Part shown: piece after piece, positions 16,482-22,847 of the stretch
Numbering within the stretch: the first letter of the stretch is position 1
Layout of the letters: each line of letters opens with the position of its first letter
NCBI GenBank assembly: GCA_963977425.1
Contig: CAXBOO010000001.1
Span: forward strand, 248,001-312,000
DNA: 64,000 nucleotides
Source: CAXBOO01 sp963977425
GTDB lineage: Bacteria; Bacteroidota; Bacteroidia; Flavobacteriales_D; Luteibaculaceae
Reading direction: 5' to 3'
Made by a program: the position numbers and the translations under genes
Notes under the pieces: generated by a model
What the model saw: the letters and a program-made list of their open reading frames with translations, nothing else
Database searches by the model: none
What the model was told of the DNA's origin: nothing

Positions 16482-18503
16482 ATGTTTTTTGATAGAGATT
16501 TAAGTTGGCTTTCGTTCAATAAAAGAGTGTTGATGGAGGCCGAAAATGAAGCCGTGCCACTGTACGAACGCATTAAATTTCTAGCCATTTATTCTTCCAA
16601 CCTCGATGAGTTTTTTAGGGTTCGAGTCGCTTTTCTTAAACGTTTGGCTTTTATCAACAAAGAAAAACTCAACTCTTCATTGAAGTTAGACGAACCTCAA
16701 GAACTACTATCTAAGGTTTTAAAAGAAGTGCACGAACAACAAAACATGTTTGGTAAAACATTGCGCAACAGTATTTTACCGTCTTTGCGAGATCATAAAA
16801 TACATGTTTATTATTCTGAGCCTTTTCACGACGATCATCTAGAAGCGATTCGAGATATATTTTACACCCAAATTCTATCGTTCATTCAACCCATTGTTGT
16901 GCCTATGGGGAGCGATCATTCAATATTTTTGGAAGAAAGAGCGCTCTATATGGTGGCCGAATTGCAACGCGATGGTCAAAATTTTCTTGGAATAGTCAAC
17001 ATACCTAGCGACGAAATCGACCGCTTTCAGTCATTGCCTTTTTTGAACGGAATGCATCATTATGTGTTCATCGACGACATCGTAAAACAGTATGCTAGTA
17101 CCATATTTTCTGGCTACACGGTTTCCAATTGTGGCAATGTAAAATTGAACAGAGATGCCGAATTGTATTTATCCGACGATTATTCAGAGAATATTTCTCA
17201 GAAGATAAAGAAGCATCTTTCTAAAAGGAAAACAGGGGCGCCTTCTCGTTTTTTATATGACACTAGGTTGTCGAAAGATGTGCTCTTGCAATTGAAAAAA
17301 GGGCTGGAACTTTCTGAAGCCGATTTGGTGGCTGGAGGGGCTTATCATAATCTGTACGACTTATTTTCTTTGCCCAATCCTGTGGGGCGGAAATTAGAAA
17401 ACGCTCCCATGCCGGCCTTGCCTCATATGGGCTTTAAATACACCAATTCTATATTCGATGCCATCGATAAGCAAGATGTTTTACTGTCGTTTCCTTATCA
17501 GAAATACGATTACATACTGCGCTTTTTTAATGAAGCAGCCATCGATCCACAGGTTGTAAGCATCAAAGCTACCCTGTATAGAGTTGCGCAAAAATCGCAC
17601 ATTACCAATGCCTTAATAAGTGCTGCTCGAAATGGAAAAAAAGTAGAAGTTTTGGTGGAAGCCAAAGCCCGATTCGATGAAGAAAACAATTTAGAGTGGG
17701 CGGATAAAATGACGCAAGCTGGTGTTTCCGTTATTTTTAGTGACGAGACCTTGAAAGTGCATTCAAAAGTGGCCTTGGTAACACGACAAAACAACGATGG
17801 CAAAAGTCAACGATTTGGTTTTTTCGGAACGGGAAATTTCAATGAAAAAACGGCCAGTATTTACACCGATTTTGCTTTGTTATCGGCTAACGACAAATTA
17901 ACGGCTGAACTCGATTTGAGTTTGGACTTTATTCTAGGCAAGCACAAGCATATCGAACTGCAACATTTGTTGGTGGCGCAAGTCAATATGCCTGAGAAAT
18001 TCACGCAATTGGTAAAACAAGAAATAGAGTTTGCTAAAGCCGGGAAAGAAGCCAAAATGGTTTTGAAAATCAATAATTTAGAAGATATAAAGATGATCAA
18101 ACTCCTTTATTCTGCGGCTAAAAGTGGAGTAAAAATAGAATTGATTGTTAGAGGTATTTGTTGTTTGGTGCCTACCGAAAATATTTCGGTTACCCGATTG
18201 GTCGACCGATTCTTGGAACATGCTAGGGTGTACATTTTCAATAACGGTGGTAAAGAGAAAATTTATGTTGGTTCTGCCGATTGGATGGAGCGCAACCTTC
18301 GTCGCCGCATAGAAATAGTTTTTCCTATTTGGGACGAGAATTGTCAGGCATTGATAAAGAAAACCATCGAATTACAATTAACCGATACCACAAAAGCCAG
18401 GGCAATAGATCGTCAACTGAATAACGTGAAACGAGATCGCTTAGATGTAGGCATAAGAGCCCAAACAGAGTATTACAAATTTTTGCAGCGCCAACTAGGG
18501 TAG
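16482..18503 (+). CDS. ppk1: polyphosphate kinase 1
   Basis: A 673-residue enzyme making inorganic polyphosphate from ATP, normally at the inner membrane face. The N-terminal helical domain begins with the family signature FFDRDLSWLSFNKRVL and SSNLDEFFRVR. The phospholipase-D-like catalytic halves follow. The autophosphorylated histidine is H427 in LKVHSKVAL, and FGTGNFNEKTASIYTD carries the second signature. The C-terminal half has GICCLVPT and VGSADWMERNLRRRIE. Length and motifs are complete. A palindrome and a -7-like box precede it. No exopolyphosphatase or pho gene is adjacent. Confidence 0.97.
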   Translation: MFFDRDLSWLSFNKRVLMEAENEAVPLYERIKFLAIYSSNLDEFFRVRVAFLKRLAFINKEKLNSSLKLDEPQELLSKVLKEVHEQQNMFGKTLRNSILPSLRDHKIHVYYSEPFHDDHLEAIRDIFYTQILSFIQPIVVPMGSDHSIFLEERALYMVAELQRDGQNFLGIVNIPSDEIDRFQSLPFLNGMHHYVFIDDIVKQYASTIFSGYTVSNCGNVKLNRDAELYLSDDYSENISQKIKKHLSKRKTGAPSRFLYDTRLSKDVLLQLKKGLELSEADLVAGGAYHNLYDLFSLPNPVGRKLENAPMPALPHMGFKYTNSIFDAIDKQDVLLSFPYQKYDYILRFFNEAAIDPQVVSIKATLYRVAQKSHITNALISAARNGKKVEVLVEAKARFDEENNLEWADKMTQAGVSVIFSDETLKVHSKVALVTRQNNDGKSQRFGFFGTGNFNEKTASIYTDFALLSANDKLTAELDLSLDFILGKHKHIELQHLLVAQVNMPEKFTQLVKQEIEFAKAGKEAKMVLKINNLEDIKMIKLLYSAAKSGVKIELIVRGICCLVPTENISVTRLVDRFLEHARVYIFNNGGKEKIYVGSADWMERNLRRRIEIVFPIWDENCQALIKKTIELQLTDTTKARAIDRQLNNVKRDRLDVGIRAQTEYYKFLQRQLG

Positions 18504-18515
18504 AAAAAAGTAGGC

Positions 18516-18546
18516 ATAAAAAAACCCTGACCATAAGATCAGGGTT
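18516..18546 (-). terminator. terminator of tRNA-Leu
   Basis: On the minus strand AACCCTGA, 8-base loop, TCAGGGTT and a T7 run, directly after the tRNA 3' end. It may also help end ppk1. Confidence 0.8.
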
Positions 18547-18550
18547 GTGA

Positions 18551-18635
18551 TGGTACCCAGGGCCGGGATCGAACCGGCACTCCCGAAAGAACTGGTGTTT
18601 GAGACCAGCGCGTCTACCAATTCCGCCACCTGGGC
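18551..18635 (-). tRNA. tRNA-Leu, anticodon CAA
   Basis: An 85-base tRNA with encoded CCA (18551-18553 on the plus strand). The acceptor stem is GCCCAGG with CCTGGGT (one G-U). The D-loop has GGTAGA. The anticodon stem CTGGT/ACCAG encloses loop CTCAAAC, giving CAA. A 14-base variable arm and T-arm GCCGG-TTCGATC-CCGGC complete it. The anticodon reads UUG codons; the long variable arm fits leucine. Confidence 0.96.
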
Positions 18636-18684
18636 AAGGTGTAAATGATGATTGACTGAACAATCTGTCATCCGAATTGGAGCG

Positions 18685-18692
18685 CAAATATA
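18685..18692 (-). promoter_or_regulatory. possible -7 box TATATTTG for tRNA-Leu
   Basis: On the minus strand TATATTTG lies 49 bases before the tRNA 5' end. No clear -33 element was found. Confidence 0.35.
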
Positions 18693-18726
18693 GAATTTTC
18701 TTGGAATAAAAATACGTCCATATTTT

Positions 18727-18757
18727 TTTGACTTAGAATTTGATAAGTGTACCTTTG
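18727..18757 (+). promoter_or_regulatory. prs promoter (TTTG-N19-TACCTTTG)
   Basis: TTTG at 18727-18730, 19 bases, then TACCTTTG at 18750-18757; start codon 20 bases further. A full match to the Bacteroidota consensus. Confidence 0.75.
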
Positions 18758-18777
18758 CGCTCCAATTCTTTCAATTT

Positions 18778-19716
18778 ATGTCTGACAACGCTATTCGTAT
18801 TTTTTCAGGAGAATCTAGTAACTACATTGCCGAAAAAATTGCCGCAGCTTACGGTGAACCATTAGGTAAGGTAACATTCAACAAATTCTCTGACGGAGAA
18901 TTCTGCCCTTCATTCGAAGAAAGTATTCGTGGATCGGATGTATTTTTGATTCAAAGTACTTTTGCACCGAGCGACAACCTTATGGAGCTTTTGTTGATGG
19001 TAGATGCAGCTAAAAGAGCTTCTGCTAAACGCATTGTTGCCGTTGTTCCTTACTTCGGATTTGCTCGTCAAGATAGAAAAGACAAACCTCGTGTAGCCAT
19101 TGGAGCCAAATTGGTAGCCAACTTGATGCAAACTGCTGGAATTAGCCGTTTGGTAACCATCGATTTGCACGCCGATCAAATTCAAGGATTTTTTGAGGTG
19201 CCAGTTGATCATTTATACGCTTCTAAATTGTTTTTAGAAGAAATAAAAAAATTGGACTTGCCAAACCTTATGGTAGCGGCACCAGATACAGGCGGTACGA
19301 AACGTGCCAACTCTTACGCAAAACACTTAGGGGTTGATATGGCAATTTGTTACAAAGAAAGAAAAGTAGCCAATGTTGTAGATTCTATGACCTTGATTGG
19401 TGATGTAAAAGGCAAAGACGTGGTATTGATTGACGATATTATCGATACAGCCGGTACCATGACCAAAGCAGCTGATCTTATTATGGAAAAAGGCGCTAGC
19501 AGTGTAAGAGCAATGTGTACTCACGCTGTATTGTCAGGTCCAGCCTACGAAAGAATTGAAAAATCTGCATTAACGGAATTGATCGTAACCGATACCATTC
19601 CTTTGAAACAAGAATCTGATAAAATAAAAGTTATCTCAATTGCCGGATTAATGGCCGATGTCATTTCGAATATTGTGAATTATAAGTCAATTAGTAGTAA
19701 CTTTGTCATCCAATAA
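18778..19716 (+). CDS. prs: ribose-phosphate pyrophosphokinase
   Basis: A 312-residue cytosolic enzyme forming PRPP from ribose 5-phosphate and ATP for nucleotide, histidine and tryptophan synthesis. The signature is complete: FSDGEFCPSFEESIRGSDVFL near the N-terminus, YFGFARQDRKDKPR (flexible catalytic loop region), the histidine in TIDLHADQIQGFF, and the PRPP-binding loop VVLIDDIIDTAGTMTKA at about residues 218-234. It has its own promoter and is the first of a three-gene unit with rplY (12-base gap) and pth. Confidence 0.97.
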   Translation: MSDNAIRIFSGESSNYIAEKIAAAYGEPLGKVTFNKFSDGEFCPSFEESIRGSDVFLIQSTFAPSDNLMELLLMVDAAKRASAKRIVAVVPYFGFARQDRKDKPRVAIGAKLVANLMQTAGISRLVTIDLHADQIQGFFEVPVDHLYASKLFLEEIKKLDLPNLMVAAPDTGGTKRANSYAKHLGVDMAICYKERKVANVVDSMTLIGDVKGKDVVLIDDIIDTAGTMTKAADLIMEKGASSVRAMCTHAVLSGPAYERIEKSALTELIVTDTIPLKQESDKIKVISIAGLMADVISNIVNYKSISSNFVIQ

Positions 19717-19728
19717 TAAAAACAAACA

Positions 19729-20343
19729 ATGAAAACAGTACAATTGAGCGGTTCTGTACGCCAGAACGTAGGAAAAAAAGATGCTGTATCTCTAAGAAAC
19801 TCAGGAAAAGTTCCTGCTGTTCTTTACGGTGCGGGTACTCAAACTCACTTCGCAGTAGATGCTTTGCCAATGTCTAAATTGGTAATTACTCCAAACGTAT
19901 ATCAAATTGAACTTGATATCGAAGGAACTAAAAACAATGCTATCATCAAAGAAGTACAGTTTCACCCTGTAACTGAAGAAATTATTCACGTTGATTTCTT
20001 ACAACTATCTGAAGATAAGCCAGTAAAAATGAAATTGCCATTGCGCCTTACAGGTAACTCTTTAGGTGTTAGAAATGGTGGTAAACTATTGGTAAACTTC
20101 CGTAAGGTTGATGTTGTTGGTTTGCCAAGTGCATTCCCAGACGATATTACTGTAGATATTACTGATTTACGTATCGGTATGTCTGTACGTGTTCGCGACT
20201 TAAGTTTCGACGGACTTACTTTCCTTAATGACCCTGCTGCTATGGTAGTGCAAGTTAAAATGGCTCGTGGTGCTGTTGATGCTGAAGAAGAAGGTGATGA
20301 GGATGAAGAAGCTGAAGCTGGTGCTGAAGCTGCTGCAGAATAA
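19729..20343 (+). CDS. rplY: 50S ribosomal protein L25/general stress protein Ctc
   Basis: A 204-residue long-form bL25 (Ctc/TL5 type). The 5S rRNA-binding beta-barrel domain is in the first 95 residues (LRNSGKVPAVLYG, NAIIKEVQFHPVTEEIIHVDF). The Ctc-specific second domain follows to about 185. The tail is strongly acidic (EEEGDEDEEAEAG), as is common in this phylum. Prs-rplY-pth is a widely conserved order. The stop is 5 bases before the pth start. Confidence 0.95.
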   Translation: MKTVQLSGSVRQNVGKKDAVSLRNSGKVPAVLYGAGTQTHFAVDALPMSKLVITPNVYQIELDIEGTKNNAIIKEVQFHPVTEEIIHVDFLQLSEDKPVKMKLPLRLTGNSLGVRNGGKLLVNFRKVDVVGLPSAFPDDITVDITDLRIGMSVRVRDLSFDGLTFLNDPAAMVVQVKMARGAVDAEEEGDEDEEAEAGAEAAAE

Positions 20344-20348
20344 GCATT

Positions 20349-20909
20349 ATGAAATACCTAATCTTCGGATTGGGCAATCCTGGGTCGGAATACGAAGACA
20401 CCAGGCATAATATAGGATTTAAGATATTGGACGCTCTGGTTAGGGCGTCCAATTCTGTTTATACCCCTGTGAAACATGGTCAAATGGCCGAGATAAAACA
20501 CAAAGGCAGAATCTTAAAACTCTATAAGCCCAATACCTACATGAACCTGAGTGGCAAATGCGTGCAGTATCACATGCAGCTCGAAAAAGCCCCTCTCGAT
20601 CACATTCTAATAGCTACCGACGATTTGGCATTGCCTTATGGTACGCTTCGTTTTAGAGGTAAAGGATCGGATGGCGGACACAATGGTTTGAAAGACATAC
20701 AAGCCAAAATAGGCAGTAAATACCCGCGGTTACGCTTTGGTATAGGCAAAGAGTTTAGACCAGGTGAACAAGTAGATTATGTGCTTGGTAAATGGAGTGA
20801 TGATGAGCTTAAAAACTTTGAAGAACGCATAGAAACGGCTGGTGAAGGCATCAAAGCTTTTGTTTTTGGAGGCATAAACGATGCGATGAACCGTTTCAAC
20901 GGGAAATGA
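20349..20909 (+). CDS. pth: peptidyl-tRNA hydrolase
   Basis: A 186-residue enzyme that frees tRNAs from prematurely released peptidyl-tRNA. The signatures are FGLGNPGSEYEDTRHNIGF at the N-terminus (catalytic histidine in TRHN), KPNTYMNLSGKCV, and GSDGGHNGLKDI. The typical length and position at the end of prs-rplY support the call. No hairpin terminator was found after it; the downstream 170 bases contain palindromic repeat copies instead. Confidence 0.96.
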   Translation: MKYLIFGLGNPGSEYEDTRHNIGFKILDALVRASNSVYTPVKHGQMAEIKHKGRILKLYKPNTYMNLSGKCVQYHMQLEKAPLDHILIATDDLALPYGTLRFRGKGSDGGHNGLKDIQAKIGSKYPRLRFGIGKEFRPGEQVDYVLGKWSDDELKNFEERIETAGEGIKAFVFGGINDAMNRFNGK

Positions 20910-20943
20910 TAACAAGCTATTAGGTTACACAATGAGCACTTGG

Positions 20944-20961
20944 TTCCGATAGTACTCAGAA
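20944..20961. repeat. degenerate copy of palindromic repeat
   Basis: TTCCGATAGTACTCAGAA, a damaged copy of the 18-base palindrome TTCCGATAGCTATCGGAA found intact at 21019. Confidence 0.4.
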
Positions 20962-21010
20962 GTTGGAAGAAGGGATTTAGTATCCCTACACATTCTGCAT
21001 GCTTTTGATG

Positions 21011-21078
21011 TCACTTCGTTCCGATAGCTATCGGAAGCCGACCTAAGGAGGATGTATCGAGAAGTCGTTAGCAGTGGA
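21011..21078 (+). repeat. dispersed repeat with TTCCGATAGCTATCGGAA palindrome, copy A
   Basis: Order: TCACTTCG, the perfect palindrome (21019-21036), GCCGACC, AAGGAGGATG, then TATCGAGAAGT. The same modules recur near 21825, 25715 and, inverted, near 25800-25860. This is the longest intact-looking copy. It may be a REP-like element or a decayed mobile fragment. Confidence 0.6.
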
Positions 21079-21137
21079 AGTTGTTCTTTTCATATCCACT
21101 ATCTTCAAAGGTCTGTCTTTCAGATGCGAAACAAGTG

Positions 21138-21145
21138 TATCTTCG
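21138..21145 (+). promoter_or_regulatory. -7-like box TATCTTCG of the 2OG oxygenase gene
   Basis: TATCTTCG lies 19 bases before the proposed TTG start at 21165. The same sequence precedes polA at equal spacing. Confidence 0.4.
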
Positions 21146-21164
21146 CGCACCTTTTTTACAGATA

Positions 21165-21803
21165 TTGGAAACGTTTTTTAGCGATGAGCAATGGTTATCT
21201 TGGATAGATAAACTTGCCGAGGATGACTTTGTAGTTATCGATGATTTTATCTCCAATGAGCAGTTGTTGCAATTGCGTGCATTTCTTTTAGAAAAATGGC
21301 AAAATGATGCCTTCAATCACGCCAAAATCGGATCGAATATTAACGACACACTTGCTAGCGACATTAGAGGTGACTATACGTTTTGGCTCAACGAAAAGCG
21401 CGACGAACAACTCAATGTTTTCTTTAATCTCATTCGCGAAAGCATCGCCAATTTCAATCGATATTGTTTTTTGAGTTTGGCCGGCTTTGAATTCCATTTG
21501 GCGCACTATCCACCCAATACTTTTTACAAGCGTCATTTCGATCGGTTTAAAGACAAGAGCAACCGCATTTTATCGTTCGTTATCTATCTGAACGAAAACT
21601 GGGTAGATGAGCAAGGTGGACAGCTAAGAATGTACAATGTTAAAGGGCAAGAACATCTTGATGTAGAGCCCATTGCCAAACGGGTGGTTATTTTTAAAAG
21701 CGATGCCGTAGAACACGAGGTTTTGCCTACCACTGCCTCTCGCTACAGTTTTACGGGGTGGTTGTTGTATCAGCCAAGTACCGTTGGTAGTGTTATTGTG
21801 TAG
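21165..21803 (+). CDS. 2-oxoglutarate/Fe(II)-dependent oxygenase (prolyl-hydroxylase-like)
   Basis: About 212 residues. A double-stranded beta-helix dioxygenase: the iron ligands are the H-x-D in YKRHFDRF and the distal histidine in EHEVLP, followed by the 2-oxoglutarate-binding arginine in SRYSFTGWL. LSFVIYLNENW and EQGGQLRMYN are typical of P4H/PKHD-like enzymes. No in-frame ATG precedes the conserved start, so I chose TTG 21165 (then ETFFSDEQWLSWI); TTG 21081 would add 28 residues of unlikely sequence. The substrate may be a protein residue, which is unproven. It is flanked on both sides by repeat copies. Confidence 0.82.
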   Translation: METFFSDEQWLSWIDKLAEDDFVVIDDFISNEQLLQLRAFLLEKWQNDAFNHAKIGSNINDTLASDIRGDYTFWLNEKRDEQLNVFFNLIRESIANFNRYCFLSLAGFEFHLAHYPPNTFYKRHFDRFKDKSNRILSFVIYLNENWVDEQGGQLRMYNVKGQEHLDVEPIAKRVVIFKSDAVEHEVLPTTASRYSFTGWLLYQPSTVGSVIV

Positions 21804-21824
21804 AAATTAAGGCATTTTATAAAG

Positions 21825-21866
21825 CGTCACTTCGAGTGTCCGACATTAGGCGGAAGTATCGAGAAG
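21825..21866 (+). repeat. dispersed repeat, copy without palindrome
   Basis: GTCACTTCGAGTGTCCGAC, then ATTAGGCGGAAG and TATCGAGAAG. It shares the ends of copy A but lacks the palindromic middle. Confidence 0.45.
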
Positions 21867-21870
21867 AAGC

Positions 21871-21899
21871 AAAAAAAAATCAATATTTAATTAATTGAT
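21871..21899 (-). terminator. terminator overlapping the end of the cyclase-like gene
   Basis: On the minus strand ATCAAT, 9-base loop, ATTGAT followed by T9. The stem encloses the stop codon at 21887-21889. The stem is short and AT-only but the T-run is long. Confidence 0.5.
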
Positions 21900-22828
21900 G
21901 TGTCTCCTTTTTGCTTTCGTCGCTCTTCGAAAAAATCATCAGTATTTTTATAATGTATATTTTGATCAGACAACATATTTTCATTCAATTCTCTTAATCG
22001 ATATTTAATGTTTTCTTTTGACTGACTTTCGAAATGATGATCAAGAGTAATATTCAGTTCTTGATATTTAGTTTTCAGCCAATTGAATTTATCAAAAACT
22101 TCAGGATTTTCAAAACTAGAGTCAAGCCCGGCTATAATTACTTTCCTTACTTTATCTAAGCTAGCAATAAGCATTTCTTTTGTTATTTCTACCCACGTTT
22201 CCATAACTTCATAATATACCATTTGATGAAATCCTACACAACCATCAGTAAATCGCGTAATGTACTGATGATATGGATATCGATCTCGTTTTGTTGTTAG
22301 AGGGTAATTAAGTTCCTTAATTAAGGAGTCTGAAAGTATAATTCTAGGATATTTTGCGCTTTTTGATTCAAGCTGGTAAGCGTCTATTAAGCCTTGCCCA
22401 AAAACAGTTCCTTGCGAGTTATGATATAATTCACCAATTGTAATTCCTCCTCTAAATAAAATGCCTTTTTCAATTAAAACTGAACCTATATATGATAGTT
22501 GACTAATCAATGTTGAGAAGTATTCATTTGATTTCCCTTCATCAATTTTAACTGAGACTACAATGCTATCTGAGAAAGCTGTAACATTAATTTTATCTTG
22601 AATATTGAAATTCTCTATTCCTTTTTTAAAAGCGTCATCCTCGATTTCGATTAATTTTAGGTTCCATTTATCAGATGATTCTAAATTTTTTAAATCTGTT
22701 AATACCGAATGAATTAGTTGAATTTTCGAATTATCACTTCCTGAATTTTTTATTATTTCTTTAAAACCAAGAATATCTATAAAGGCAACGAATCTTTTAT
22801 CATATTTTACATTGTCGCTAAGAGTCAT
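21887..22828 (-). CDS. class III nucleotidyl cyclase-fold protein, orphan
   Basis: A 313-residue soluble protein. Residues 12-23 (RFVAFIDILGFK) match the first strand of a cyclase homology domain, with metal ligand D18. TAFSDSIVVS supplies the second aspartate (D87). FRGGITIGELYHN and VFGQGLIDAYQLES (143-155) match the strand and helix that carry the transition-state Asn/Arg in classical cyclases; here those places seem to hold D149 and Q152, so activity or nucleotide may differ. The C-terminal 100 residues are unassigned. It starts 19 bases after polA on the same strand. It is much more AT-rich than its neighbours, suggesting transfer. No effector or HD/receptor gene is adjacent. Confidence 0.6.
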   Translation of the reverse strand: MTLSDNVKYDKRFVAFIDILGFKEIIKNSGSDNSKIQLIHSVLTDLKNLESSDKWNLKLIEIEDDAFKKGIENFNIQDKINVTAFSDSIVVSVKIDEGKSNEYFSTLISQLSYIGSVLIEKGILFRGGITIGELYHNSQGTVFGQGLIDAYQLESKSAKYPRIILSDSLIKELNYPLTTKRDRYPYHQYITRFTDGCVGFHQMVYYEVMETWVEITKEMLIASLDKVRKVIIAGLDSSFENPEVFDKFNWLKTKYQELNITLDHHFESQSKENIKYRLRELNENMLSDQNIHYKNTDDFFEERRKQKGDTSIN

Positions 22829-22847
22829 TTTATGATGCTTTAAATTT

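Noticed and set aside
18325..18687. 120-codon open frame across the ppk1 end and tRNA-Leu
   Set aside because: It reads through a tRNA gene and a terminator.
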